DNA of 64,000 nucleotides from Fistulifera solaris (lineage: Eukaryota > Bacillariophyta > Bacillariophyceae > Naviculales > Stauroneidaceae). A program made the translations under genes and the position numbers. The stretch spans positions 248,001 to 312,000 of the forward strand of contig AP026172.1 of assembly GCA_030295235.1 (NCBI GenBank), in the 5' to 3' direction. The notes under the pieces were generated by a model, which was given only the letters and a program-made list of their open reading frames with translations, made no database searches and was not told the origin of the DNA. Shown piece by piece: positions 24,328-38,873 of this stretch. The stretch's first letter is position 1. Each line of letters begins with the position of its first letter.

Positions 24328-27098
24328 ATGTTGCTTTTCTGGCTTTCTTTATTAGCAATATACACCGCGTCGGCCGACGATGTTGCTTCCCAGAACTGCG
24401 AGCAATTGCCATCGACCTTGACCTATACACAAGAAGAAGCTCCACGTGATTTATCTGGATTGGTGCGTCAAAATATAGAAAGAAAGAGGAGTCAACTCTG
24501 TTGATTGATTCTACGATACTCACATTCATTCTTTCTTGCTTTCTTTCTTGCTTGCTTGCTTGCTTTATCTCGGCAGTTACCTGTCGTTGTGCAACGCATC
24601 AATCAAGTATTGGATGGTGTCGTCGATGTCGAAGTCGAATGGACGGGAGCCGATTTGCACGGCAAAGTTGGAGAACATATGGTACAAACCAAGGTGACGC
24701 GTCACTTAAAAGAGAGTTTAGTGACACAATGTTTTCAAGTACCGTTTCGAATTTTGGATACGAACGAATGCTTGTTGCCCGAAGGGCACTGGATGCATCA
24801 TCACTGTCATGCTTCTGCCATTTGTATCAATACGATCGGTTCGTACGAATGTGTGTGTCCATCTGCCGAGGAGTCCTGGTCGGAGGAAGGTATTACGGTC
24901 GAAGAACCGGACGTTTTCGTCAAACTCATCGCGTCTCGCACCAATCATCCTTGGGAATTGTCCTTTGCCACCAGTCGGTTGACGTCGTGTCCTTCCTTAC
25001 CATCGACTCACAAATGTTGTCCCGAAAACGATCATGCCTGTCGTGCGGCCTTTCGGTGTCCCCAAGATCCTTGTCAAAAGAAAAATGATTGTGTCCAGGC
25101 CGCAACATGTGAAACCGCGGCATCTCCGTTGCAACAACCCAATTATACGTGTCGCTGTCCCGCCGGGTTGATGGGAAATGGACACCAATGTAAGGACCAC
25201 GATGAACCACCCATCCCCAAAGTCATGTACGATGGTGTCACTCCGACGGAAGAAACGGTCCGCAACAACTATTATTGTGATTGCACGAAACCCGTCATTG
25301 ATGCGTGTTCGGGTTATCCGCCGTGTGCGGGCAAACACGAAGTCTGTTTGGTGAATTCCGACAATGCACCGTATTGTGGATGCAAACCAGGATATGTGTG
25401 GCACGAAATGTACGGCTGCGTCGACAAGAGTCCGCCGGTCTTACGACTCAAACACGACGAAACTGGCACGATGAAATTAAAACAAGGAGATGTCTATCAC
25501 GAATACGCGGTGGAAATTCAAGACGAGAACGCCGAAGAATACATGCGTTCGTTAAAAATTGCCTACAGTCGTCCCATTCCCCACGGATGTTTTACACAAA
25601 TGGGATCGTTTCACGTCAACTACACCATTGCGACTCCATGGACGACCCCGCCCTTTGTGCAAGTGACCCGTCACGTCGTCATTGATGATATTGACGAATG
25701 TTCCCTGGATCAGGCCAAGTACGAAACGACGTGTCCTTCGTTAATTCCGCGGTGCGATGTGGCGGCGGGCGCTAAATGCGTCAATACTGTTGGGAGTTAC
25801 ACGTGCCAATGTCCGCCACACACGGAAGGAGATGGATTTTTGAAAGGCCTATCGTTAGACTCGTCTCCACTCGGTTTTCAAGGAGGCACGGGCTGTAAAG
25901 ATACCTCCCAACCGGTCATACAGTTACAAGGACCGAATCCGAGAGTGTTCTCGGTGTGCGCTTGCCAGGGTGTCACGGGCATTATGCAGGACAAGGCGAA
26001 CAAAACCAAATACCCGGATTTACGGCAATCGCAACAAGGACATTACCATGAAGATATCAAGGTACGTTCGCTTCTAGAGCAAATGAATGGCAATGAGAAT
26101 TTACAATGTGAACTCGCATGTCTTTTGTCAACTCACACTTTTCTTCTTGTTCAGAAACTTGTCCGGAAAACGGCCGGTGCGGAACTGTGTGCCACTCCTA
26201 CCAACAAAAACCCCAAAGCAACGGATTGTGTTCAGGCTTACGATGACACATATAAAGGACGTGTGAATCTTTCCGACAAAGTACGCATTGGAGAACCTGT
26301 TCAGAAATCCGCTTTGCACTGGGTGGTCTCATATGATGTAACGGACGAAGCAGGAAACGCCGCCACTACTGTATGGAGAGATATCATGGTCGAGGAAGTC
26401 GACTTGGCAAGCTTTCAGCGAGACACCGATGTTGAGGCTTTAGTCCAGAAGGCTTTGTTAGAAAAAGAGAAAGAACATCAATTAGAGATGCGCAGAAAAG
26501 TCGCAAAGGCTATTGAAGAAGATCGTCAAAAAGAGTCGGAAAAGCCTCCACGTCATGTCCCGATTGCCCGAGATGTGATTGCACTTCAGGGTCAGTGCAT
26601 TCTTCCAACTGCGAAAGCTATTGCACAAATAAAATGCAAGCATGCACTTTAAGTCACTATCAAGATTCTGCTTTGATGAAAGTCATGATGTGGCTGGAAG
26701 AATATGTACCTTGGCAAATTGTACCATTGCTGGTTACCTCCGTTGTTGTCATCTTCGGTGCAACCCTGCTGCGATGGATGATCACTGTTTTGCTGAGACC
26801 CTCCACAAGGCCGCGAACATACATTGCGTCTGACGAGCTAGAACGCCAGCTACAAAGTGCTGCTACAATACTGACGTCCTCCAACGGCAATACTGTAAAC
26901 GGAAATGGCTACCATCCGTCTGTGCAACAACACCAGCCTTCGCAACCACAGGCCCCATTCTTCAGCCCTGGGTTCGGATCGCCGCCGACCGAGGGTAGGG
27001 TTGCGGATGTTCCTCGATCATCTGGTTACGATGATATCTATGCTTCGCCGCCTCTCATAACCCCACGAAAAAGACAGACTCCTGGCTTTAGTCGATAG
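24328..27098 (+). CDS. EGF-like domain type I membrane protein
   Basis: Secreted/cell-surface Cys-rich protein. I place the start at ATG 24328, giving the signal peptide MLLFWLSLLAIYTASA. Exon 1 (24328-24462) is joined to 24577 across an intron with a CTTG/CTTT repeat as its pyrimidine tract. EGF-like modules follow: a calcium-binding type one (DTNECL ... CINTIGSYECVC), one with NYTCRCPAGLMGNG, a short CGCKPGYVW unit, and a second calcium-binding one (DIDECSLD ... CVNTVGSYTCQCP). A further intron at 26062-26154 (93 nt, in frame) joins HEDIK to KLVRKTAG. The frame breaks by one base at the G run 26589-26591 (one short); beyond it come HSSNCESYCTNKMQACTL, one transmembrane helix (IVPLLVTSVVVIFGATLL) and a Pro/Gln-rich cytoplasmic tail. 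The corrected length is about 854 residues. It is a possible adhesion or receptor protein; the ligand is unknown. Confidence 0.85.
24500..24576 (+). repeat. CTTT/CTTG tetranucleotide tract in intron 1
   Basis: Imperfect tetranucleotide repeat (TTCTTTCTTGCTTGCTTGC) directly before the TCGGCAG acceptor of the EGF-protein gene, acting as its polypyrimidine tract. Confidence 0.75.
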
Positions 27099-27240
27099 AA
27101 CCTGCCTCGTTGATGAGAACTGAGTGACGCATCTAGGTCCCTTGCTTTACCGCTACTAGTATTTTGTAGAATTAACGCGTAATAATAACGTTGGCGTATC
27201 CAAGTAATTATAAATCAGCGCGCTCACATGGCCAGTATTT

Positions 27241-28263
27241 TTACAATGGAGACGAACCGGAGGCGTCACCCGTGATGGAAGAAATGTCGATACCTGCCGA
27301 TTGCCAAATTCGAACCATCGCTGCCGCAGCATATTCTCCGACCAAAGGATCTCCCTCATGATCACTCATAGCACATTGCATTTTCGCGTAACCTTCTCCT
27401 CCAGGACCGAATCCCAGTTCTTCGACCAAGCTCGGGCTTCCGCCGAGGTATACTTGATTGATAATGACATTTTGTAGAACCTGGTGTTTCAATTGCAACT
27501 CAATTTCGGGATCATCGTCTGCGAATACAATAACACCAGAATGAGTGCGCTTTATCGTATTGTCATTCAAACAACAGCAGTAGTGCACTCACGACTAATT
27601 TTGGAGGTCTGCGTTTGAATCTCCAACAAGACACTGGGTTCCATCATTTTGGATGCCACTTTATGCATATGATTACGAGCATCCACAATTCCGAGTGAAG
27701 GAATATCTACCACATCCAAGGAAAACGCGGTGGCGACCATTTCTCTCCACGTATCTCTCCGAATGTCCGTGAGCACCATTTGCACGTCGGGATCCGCGTT
27801 TTGCAAACACGATTGTAAATCTTGCGCATATTTCGAGAGTCCCTGTTCGTTCGCCGTGTATCCAATGGACCCAATGACATGCACTTGTGTCACTAAAAAG
27901 AGAAAGATTTAGTGGAAATGAGTATTTCTGCATCTAATGGGCCCTATTACTTACTCAAAAACACTTCCATCATCTTTTGCCATTTGTGAAGAACCGGTTG
28001 CTCCGATTGGGCCAAAAATTCGAGACGCTGTCGGGACAATCCGTAGCGCATGTAAAATTGTGTAGTATCGGCAATCCCTTCGGCGATTTCGATGGTAATT
28101 TCTTTCGGGGATTGTGGTTTAAAATCGTCATCGTCATCCAACGACGGTGTCGACGACAGGAAAGCACGGTCGGGTTTAAAACAGACGATGCGTGGCTGCC
28201 GTAGCAGCCGCGGTGTTATTTTGCGCCGATATGAGTGGAGACTTTCTTCGCTATAGAAAACAT
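27241..28263 (-). CDS. Probable mitochondrial protein of unknown function
   Basis: Minus strand, three exons (28263-27955, 27892-27593, 27518-27241) with introns of 62 and 74 nt, about 295 residues. The N-terminus MFSIAKKVSTHIGAKITPRL continues with basic and hydrophobic residues and no acid, as in mitochondrial presequences. An acidic DDDDDF marks the start of the mature part. Later segments are HVIGSIGYTANEQGLSKYAQ, VVDIPSLGIVDARNHMHKVA and a Gly-rich C-terminus (GFGPGGEGYAKM). I do not recognise a family. The presequence and body are in different frames as given; adding one base in the T run 28219-28222 joins them. The gene is divergent from the methyltransferase gene, with 341 bp between the starts. 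Confidence 0.65.
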
Positions 28264-28604
28264 GTTTTATAATGAAGATAAAGAAATAACAGTAGCAACA
28301 AGGAGGATGAATGGAAGTGGGTTGCTGTACTGGTAAGGATCGAAAGGTGCAATAGAAGCGAAAATTTTACACCGCTTTAGAATATCGGAACGGTACACAA
28401 TCCTGTATATGTGATCATAGATCCTTCATCACAATCCGATAAAAAGAAGGCAAAACACGCAATCTGAATGTGGAAAACGAGTGGAGGAGGTTGCAGCTTG
28501 CAGCCTCCACACTTTGGATTGCGTTCTGTTACTGGTAGTCGCACAGAGATCAGAGATGTCAGAATTCATCGAAAGGACTTCACATAACGAGATCGCTTAC
28601 AAAG
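28264..28604. promoter_or_regulatory. Divergent promoter spacer
   Basis: 341 bp between the starts of the mitochondrial protein and the methyltransferase. A GTTGCAGCTTGCAGCC repeat is seen near 28490. No gene. Confidence 0.5.
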
Positions 28605-29491
28605 ATGAAAGCTCAACTTGCCCTCTCACTTCTCGCTTCCACTGATTCATTATCAACTATACCAATCACTTCCTGTAGAACATTTCTTACGAACAAATAC
28701 TGCCCGGATCGTCGAGGGTTTTTGGGGTGGACGGCCAGTTTGATCCCAACCTGTGCCAACGCGTTGACACCCGAGGAAGCATCTCGTCAATATGATACCT
28801 ATGCTCCTTCTTACGACGACTTGGATGGTGGAAAAGTCTCGGTGGCTCTGGGAATCGAAGATGCTCGTCGAAAATTGATTTCCAAGGCCAAGGGAGATGT
28901 ATTGGAAATTGGGGTAGGAACCGGTACGTGCGAAACATTGTTCAACATGTGTAGCCGGCGTTCTTTCGTCGTTCACACTCGTTTTCTTCAAAAGGCCTTA
29001 ATTTAGACAAGTACCTAGATTCTCAATTGACTTCACTAACGTTAGTGGATATTTCGGAGGGGATGTTGAAGGAAGCACTGAGTCGACTGGAGAGTTTGCC
29101 AAATCTAAAGAAGGTGCCAGTGAAGTGGGTACAAGCGGACGCAACTAGCCAACTCGTCGATTTCTTTGGGAAGAAATCATTTGACACAGTCATTGATAGC
29201 TTTTCACTTTGCGTCATGGGTAATACAGGCGCAGTACGATCGTTGCAACAAATGGCGGACGTTTCCAGAAACGAGGTCCTTTTGCTGGAGAATTCGCGCT
29301 CATCGAACGCATTCTTAGGATGGTACCAGGATATCACTGCCGATGCCGCCGCAATGGCGGGTGGAAAAGGTTGTGTCTACAATCAAGATGTTGCGGCAAT
29401 GATCCAATCGACCACGAACTTGCAGATTTTGGAGGAAACATCCTATGCTGCTGGGTTGTATCGTTCGTTTGTTTGCAAGGTGATGAACTAG
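28605..29491 (+). CDS. Class I SAM-dependent methyltransferase with twin-arginine, plastid-lumen style leader
   Basis: Methyltransferase of 271 residues; exons 28605-28923 and 28995-29491. I chose the acceptor ending CAAAAG at 28994 because it restores the SAM motif GVGTGLNLDKYLDS; the later TTTAG site would destroy it. Other family features are the acidic post-I motif LTLVDIS and FDTVIDSFSLCVM (motif II/III region). The leader has a signal-peptide-like start (MKAQLALSLLAS), then a transit-like stretch, then DRRGFLGWTASLIPTCANA, a twin-arginine motif with RR-x-F-L, a hydrophobic core and an AxA-type cleavage site. That is the form of Tat substrates imported into the thylakoid lumen. The body resembles methyltransferase type 11/25 proteins; the substrate is unknown. 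Confidence 0.82.
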
Positions 29492-29681
29492 GTCTTTGAA
29501 TTCGCCATCATCAGGAATATATACAGAGCACTGAAATGTCAAGGTTTTTTTGAAAATATTCTATCATGTAATCTTCGACATGTACACGATTTATGACACA
29601 GTTAACACACAATTAGCATGGAACGCGAGAGCTGTCGCTGCATGGCTCTTCTGTGCGTGAGATGACGGCATGTTTGTTATT

Positions 29682-32057
29682 TTATTGCAGACCGGCTGCT
29701 GCACCGGGGCCGTGTAAACGACGATCGGTATAAGTGAAGCCCTCAAAGGGGTTGTCGACTGGTGTTGCGGAGAATCCATGCAAAGCACGATTTTGCGGGC
29801 TTAAAATAGGCATGTTGGTGAATTCCTTGTCGAACTGGCTCGTATCTAGCATGCCAGAAATCGTAGGCTTCCAAGGTGGAGTCATTTTTCCAGCCGCTAA
29901 TTTATTCCAGTCGATATCCTTGAAAAATTCGTGTGATTTAATTTCTTCAGCATCCGTTGGACCGCTTCCCAATCTCTTAGTCGGATCTTTGGTCAGAAGG
30001 CCTACGAGCACGCTCTTTGCTGGTCGTGACAAACTAGGTGGGTAAGGGAGCTCACTGTGTCGAATTTTTTCAAAGAGGCGATGTCGGTCTTGGCAATAAA
30101 ACGGGGGTAAGCTCGTGAGCATTTCGTAAAGAAGAGCTCCTAGACTCCACCAGTCAACGGCTCGACCGTGTCCTTGACGATTGAGAATTTCAGGAGCAAG
30201 ATATTCCGGTGTTCCACAAAAACTATTGGCACCGCTCGAACTATTGCTGATCCCTTCTTTAGACAAGCCGAAGTCTGTAAGACGGATGTGACCCTCGGCA
30301 TCTAATAGAACGTTTTCTGCAATTTGTCGAAAACATTACGCCGTGAGAACATTCACGCTATATCGAGCAACAAAAGTGACGTTCTAATCCCGAAGAAATT
30401 AACTTACCCGGTTTCAAGTCTCTGTAAATAATGTCGAGACTATGCACGTAACTGATCGCGAGAATGATTTCGGCTGCATAAAAACATGCGCGAGGCTCTG
30501 GAAACTTTCCTATCTTTCCTAAATGAAAGAACAGTTCACCGCCTGCACAATAATCCAAAACAAAGTAGAGCTTATCCTTTGATTGAAAAGCCATGTTCAT
30601 TCCTACGATGAAAGGGTGTCTCACATATCCAAGAACACTACGCTCTGTCTTCGTATGCTCGACTTGATTTCGCTTAATAATGTTGTCTTTTCTTAACACT
30701 TTCAGAGCATAGATCTGTCCCGTCATGTTTTCTTTGACGAGAAAAACCTTACCTGCGTTAAGCCGCCAAGGAAACGTGAGAACGAACTAACTTGCGGTCT
30801 CGCGAAGCGCTGCATCAGAACTTACCAAAAGATCCTTTGCCAATCACCTTAATTAACTTGAAGGAATCTAGCCGCGGAGCAGACTGTATCGGTTTAGAGT
30901 TGAAAGCATTGTTACTGCTAATAATATTCTCGGACTGGGCTCGCTCGATAGCACCGCCAATGCCTCCAGAAGCGCCTTTGACTGTATTTCCTCCCATTTT
31001 GAGCCCTTGTGGTACCTGAGTGTTCTGGTTCACATCATGTGCTCTGTGTTTGATTTCAGCCTGCAACTGTAATGATCTTCCTAAATGAGAGGCTCCAAGA
31101 CTTTGCGCCAAGGATCCGATATCTTCCACCATTTCAACTTCGCCGGCGAGATCCATAAGTTCCATTTCTTCGGCGTTTGTTATCGCTTCATCTGTTGGTT
31201 TGTAACGCTCTAATGCAGAGGGAATATAATCACCTTCATCAAAGTTGTCATCGTCTGCTACATCACCGTCGTCTCCTGCCATGAACATGTCATCCATTTC
31301 CATATCATCTAGATTGGTAGATCCTCCACCCGCATGTGCGCCATTGGGCGAGGCTCGCTGTGGAGGAACCGCCATGGGATTGAATTGCGTCCACGCGACT
31401 CCTTCGTATTGCGGCGGAATCATATTTGCCCCTTGACTGAGAAAATGGCGCGCTTCGATGGATTCTTGTACTCCTGGATACATCAGAATATTAGTCAGCC
31501 ATTCCTGCAATTCATTCCTTGCCAACATCAGTGCATTTAGATCATATCCGGGAGATAAAGAAGGAGGACACGGCGGAAGGGATGGCAAGAATCGTGATAA
31601 CGTTTCACCCAAAACTTTTAACTCGTCATGAGATCGAAACACAGTCCATGATTGAACGGGCTGATTGACCGCAATAGCGCACACCAGCCCTCCGCCCAGA
31701 GTCGTTGGGGCGCACCCAACAATCATGACTGCGAATTGGGCTTGTTGTGAAGAGTCGGTCTGGTGGAAACGTAGGAAAGATAATATTATGGTGAGAAAAG
31801 CGGATCACGGTGTTTCTGAGGACACAACTCGACGGCGTTCGTAGAAGAAAGCACCCAAAACATAAAGAACGCTTTTCACGCATAAAAAGGTTTTCGCTTG
31901 AAAAATTCAAATACAAGCGTGCAACCTTATTTCTCTTTAGCTTAAACGGCGGGCAACGCTGCGTTAAAAGCGCCATAAACTAAAACACAACTTTTCTTTC
32001 TTAACAACGAGTCTTTTTCCTTCGTTCTCTCACCTGTATCTTCCCCGGCGAAGACAT
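29682..32057 (-). CDS. PX-domain AGC serine/threonine kinase (SGK/S6K-like)
   Basis: Minus strand, four exons: 32057-32034, 31759-30826, 30752-30408 and 30316-29682, 645 residues, no frame break. The N-terminal PX domain (about residues 15-120: WTVFRSHDELKVLGETLSRF, Pro-rich loop PSLPPCPPSLSPGYD) should bind phosphoinositides. An acidic linker follows. The kinase domain has the Gly loop GKGSFGKV completed across intron 2, Lys in YALKVLRK, catalytic YRDLKPEN completed across intron 3, DFG in LTDFGLSK, and the AGC activation segment NSFCGTPEYLAPE, where the Thr would be the PDK1 site. The C-terminal extension ends in the hydrophobic motif NPFEGFTYTD, the TORC2-type site in SGK/S6K kinases. The architecture matches SGK3. 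Intron 1 is long for this genome (274 nt) and follows an eight-codon first exon. Confidence 0.93.
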
Positions 32058-33024
32058 GCTTTCACCACTCTGTTGATTACTCAAAACAAAAAAGGACCAA
32101 TAAGGTTAGTCGGATAAGAAGTATAACAACTACAACAGCGAGTCATGTGTCTTGTGTTAATAATGAGCTAACTCCATCACGAATCCTTCTGATTTTCTCC
32201 TCCGCCGCCAACGAAAATTCGAGAAAGAGCCAGGATGGAGGGAGGAGTAAGCAGAAAGCCGAGGTTCGGATCTACTTTTTCACACCACAAAAGATAGATA
32301 GATGTCCGGCTCACGGTACAACATTCACGAGCGCTTGTACACAAAAAGACTATTTTGGATTTTGGAAAACCAAAGACTAGGCAAAATTGTCGGCTCACCG
32401 CTCACCTTAATTACGTCTTTTTCCTATTACGTAGAATGTACGTGTTGCGTGTCTTAGTAGGTTAGAGTTGTACATGGGTGTACAATGAAAAGAACCAAAA
32501 GTAGAACGTCACATTGAAGATAGATTTATTTAGTACTTACTTTCTAATCTTGGCGAAATTTCATTGGTTTCAGCTTTCAGCATTCCGCTTTTCAAATTTT
32601 TATCCGAGCTAAAATTTCTGCAAAACGTAAAACGTCAGTCAGGAAGAATTACGTCGCACCGGTAAGCGCACAATTTAGAAGCCACCTTTTGCTCGAAACC
32701 TGAAACCTTAACGCGCAATGCAGAAATAGATCCTGTCGTTTTTTTGACTGCAATTGTTATAATCGTCAGAATCTAATCTTGACATTCGACTGAATACCGC
32801 AAGAATTTTCGTTGCATTGCGAAGGCCGAGATACTTTGTTTTGATTAATCAACCATCTTCCGCTAATTTGTTCAAAGTAAGTACATTCTTTGAATAAACA
32901 GCAATCCACGTTGCCTGGTCGACGTCTTCTGTGATGATGAACGAACACCATTTGAAACAAAAAGGCGTGCGGTATTCTTTATTTCTCAAACCACCTTCTG
33001 ATTCTATTATTTTAGCTTGAAAAG
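32058..33024. promoter_or_regulatory. Divergent spacer between the PX kinase and the small membrane protein
   Basis: About 970 bp with no supportable gene. It carries the kinase promoter and, on the right, that of the small protein. CACGTAG-like and TACGTG motifs lie near 32425-32450. Open frames here are short and lack features. Confidence 0.5.
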
Positions 33025-33243
33025 ATGGACGCACTTCCTCCCAATGATCCGAACGACCCAAACAGTCGACGTTCATCTCGTGAGAAGGAAATTCCTCATT
33101 CTGTGGGGCAGCAGCGAAGTGAACAGCGAAATGCAGACGGCACGATGGACGTCTTGGGTAATCTGCAGGATTCACCTATTGTCGTGGCAATGTTTCTGAT
33201 TGGAGTTGCAAGTTGGTTCTTACGAACTCGTTGCGTATGTTGA
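33025..33243 (+). CDS. Small single-pass (tail-anchored) membrane protein, 72 aa
   Basis: ATG at 33025 opens a 72-residue protein with a polar, Asn/Pro/Ser/Arg-rich start and one hydrophobic helix near the C-terminus (DSPIVVAMFLIGVASWFLRT), ending in CVC. The layout is that of a tail-anchored protein. I do not recognise the family. Support is the helix, the ATG and an isolated position with no competing gene; a chance frame is possible. Confidence 0.45.
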   Translation: MDALPPNDPNDPNSRRSSREKEIPHSVGQQRSEQRNADGTMDVLGNLQDSPIVVAMFLIGVASWFLRTRCVC

Positions 33244-33518
33244 GTGCGCACAAACTTATCTGCAAGTTCTCAGTGATCAGGAAGTAAATGAAACCACCAG
33301 GACGTTGCAGAGAACTTATTTCATTTCATTTATACGTAGTGTTTCGTCAACATCTGTTGTGGTTTCGTAAATAATGTAGGGTGTAATCGTATACCCTTTT
33401 CAGTCACGCGGCATGCTTTTCTAGCGCAATCCACCATTGTGCAATAGCGGTTCTAGCGGGTAGTAAAGAAGATTGTGTTGATGACAAAACAACCATTAAA
33501 CACATTAATAAATCACTC

Positions 33519-35810
33519 CTACGGATTAGTTTTCTCGGGTGTAACCATTGCGGGCATTGTTAACATTGTGTCCGTCGAATCGGACTTGAGAACTTCGATA
33601 CTTTCGTCGTGGTACATTTCATCAGAATTTATCGCGTCAGTTGTAGTGATGCCAGGCGATCCGGTGATGACAGAGAGCTTCGGTCGCCTGGCAATAATTT
33701 CCTCCTCTTCTTCATGAGCAGTCATGCATCTACCAAGAGAGAACGTGTGGGCGTGCACAAAGTTGCCGGATCTCATCACATGAGGTCGGGAAACAAGGAT
33801 GGGTTCCGGTTTGTCAACAATATTGCGAGGAGGAGAGTGATGAATGATGAGAGGCGACGACGTGGGAGAAGGCGTTGACGCCGATCTCGGTATCATGTAA
33901 GGACTCCGGGGCGGCCTGGCACGAAATTTGTCATGACGAACGCATTGGCTAATGGCAGGACTAGAGGACTTGTGCTTTCGCTCAATCGAGGCTTTCGCTA
34001 CCTCAAACACCAAATTTCCCATCTCGGCGGGAGAGTCTTCTCGTTCCTCACCCTCTTTCCCGTGGCCCGAGTAGAGGAGCTTTCTACTGTCTCTCGAAGA
34101 GAAAGTAGTTCCGGGAGCCGTTCAAGATAGGAAACAATTGTTGGAGGCGGTCCTTCTTGCGACGAGATGGAAGCTGTCGTATGAGTACCCGTTGTGCTTT
34201 CCGAAGTAGACGCTGATGTCGTCGTTCCGCTTTGTGTGCGGGTCATACCACTGACCTGCGATCGAACGAAAGAAGTAATAATCTGCCCTGTTGATAACGC
34301 CGTTTCCGTGAAAAACCGATCCAAGGGAACGTTGGCCCCATCACGGAGCGGAACTGGACTATTTTCGACCGGTAAATAACAGTGTGTTGCGGTACTCCCA
34401 GTAGAAGAAGAATGAACACTTGCCAAATCACTCTCATTTTTAGTGTGCGCAACATTCATACCGGTGACCCTTCTTCTGGCTTCCTTGTTGGTTTCCATCA
34501 CTTCACGGTCGGTTTCTGAAATTGTCGATAGGCCGGATGCACCCATGCTAGAACCGATCGAGGCGGCATGAGTTGCGTGACCCGAGCTCGAACCGGTCAC
34601 AGACGACCGGGCCGTTCCGGGTGACTCCGTTTCGCTGGCATCTCCTGCTGCCATGCGCGTTGGACTCGGACTAGGGAGTGTCTCCAGCTTCTGGTCCACC
34701 GAGGAGTATTTGATGCGAAGCGAATGTTCGTACTGCTTTTGCTCTTGTTGGTTTTCCGCATGATCTTCTGCCACTTGCGGATGGATGGGCGACGAGTTTG
34801 GGCTTTCCGACTGTAACTGAGCTTCAATGCGCTGATACGGTTCCTCTTCCTTGTCTGCGACTTCCGTATCCTTGATTGGAGGACTATACATGTCTTCGGG
34901 AGCCATTGGTAACGTAGACTTGTAGTCAGGCTCCGTTATAACAGTAATCGACGTGTCGGGCGCTGCGAGAGATTCGGCCTTAGCATCCCCACCGTTCTTT
35001 TCTTTTGCGTTTTGCCCTTTCTTGCCCTTGCCACCAAATCGCCGTCGGCGACTCAACACGCGCACATCTTCCAAGAAGCGAGCTGCCCGGGAAGCCGCTC
35101 CACGTCTTTGCGGAGTGCTGGCTTCTTGGGCTTCTTTGTCTGGCGTCATGTCCATGACCTCAATGGACGTTCGCTCCATATCTTCTAACTGCCATGCGTA
35201 ATACTTGACGGGGTCAAAAGCGGATCTTCGGGGATGCGTCACCGACGACGTATAGTTGACGCGCTGTGACGGTAAAGTGAAGGCACTTCGTCCTTCCGTT
35301 CCAATAGAAGTGCACATGCTATTTTGACGAAAGGAGGATGGCGTCGAACTCGACCTTTGCATAGGGTCAAGCGGAATCGGCGGGGGCATGATATTGGATT
35401 CTTCCTGATCCATTTCTTGGTCGAAGACCTTTGGTCGCCATTGAAGAGGCGACGAGCGGATATGTCGTAATTCGGGTTGCATCAAGTGTTGCGTGAAAGA
35501 AGATGGGCCGTCGGTAAGCAAGTTCAAATCTCCTTCTCCACACAGCTGTAAATCTTGGAAGCATTTGGATAGGCTGATCTTTGGCGTCATTCATGTAGTT
35601 CTCCCACCCTTGAACGAGTCTCGAAAAGGCTTCGGATCCAGTGTTCGCTCCGGGGACGAAATTGCTCATCACCGTCACATCTACACCGAGCGCAGCTGAT
35701 ACAGCCTGTAGTGGTTGAGGATATACAAGTGCTGTAGAGATCAATTCTTCGGCATCTGTTTCTTGTTGCGAAGCCGATTCGGCAGACGGTTTTTCCAGAG
35801 GACCGGTCAT
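33519..35810 (-). CDS. Large disordered protein of unknown function
   Basis: Minus strand, ATG at 35810, about 763 residues once corrected. The N-terminal part (LVYPQPLQAVSAALGVDVT ... FSRLVQGWENYM) is the only ordered-looking region. The rest is rich in Ser, Thr, Pro and acidic residues, with a basic RRRRFGGKGKKGQNAKEK patch and a Ser/Thr-rich stretch at about 34190-34330. The C-terminal part has EEEEEIIARRPK. Frames change at the T run 35580-35582 (one long) and the G run 34029-34031 (one short); across both, composition and coding strand continue, so I treat this as one gene. No domain recognised. Confidence 0.6.
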
Positions 35811-36509
35811 TTTATTTATTCGATAATCTGCAGCGAGAAAAAGAGGGTTTCGGCTTGATGAGACATTTTAATTCAAACAGAAACAAGACAGTCTACAGTC
35901 CTGGGAATATTCTCAACGAAGATCAACCGATCAGTGAACTCATTTCACCAACAAACCATCTTGTGGACGCACCTGCTGAGTCCTTTTAACAGCAATTTCT
36001 TTTCATTTACAGCTATCGTTCTCTTTTTACAACAATATAGATCGCTCGTCTTCGGATCACAATTTCAATGCAAGCCTGTTATCCAAGCCAAAACGTTCCT
36101 TGTTGTTTGCTATCGGAAATGCAAACACCGCGATAGCTCCCACCCATGGATCGCCGCTTGTCTAAGTGAAGCATTTTTTCGGATATAGGAGAAGAATTAA
36201 ATACAGCTTTGTATGGTCACTGACAAATTTCATTTCCGTTCCATTCTATTTCGGCACTGCTATTCTCTAAGTCGTTTGGCGCATTCTGGCGCGCCATTGG
36301 ATGGAGCTGTTAGTTCAACGGAAAGGGCGCTGCTTTGCTGTTTCTCCCTCCGCACGTCCGAACGTCGACCGTTGCTTTTGCTGCGGTCCGTCGTTGCGAG
36401 AAGAAACGTTTTTTCACGTCCTTCGACGACAAAGCAATAACCGGAAGTCCATCTTCTCAACTATAATACTTTTTTGTTGCTAGTTTTCTTCTATCGAAAT
36501 TAAATCAGA
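35811..36509. promoter_or_regulatory. Divergent spacer before the DEAD-box helicase
   Basis: About 700 bp between outward-facing starts. Open frames at 35934-36483 have no protein features. It probably carries the helicase promoter and leader. Confidence 0.5.
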
Positions 36510-38763
<2,254 letters not shown>

Positions 38764-38873
38764 TTCGTCTCGCGTATTACTTTACAATTGTAATCTGAGG
38801 AAGAAACCATTAGTAACGACTTTACTAGATTCCGATGCATTTATCATGAATGATATCTTTATAATTCGAGTAT

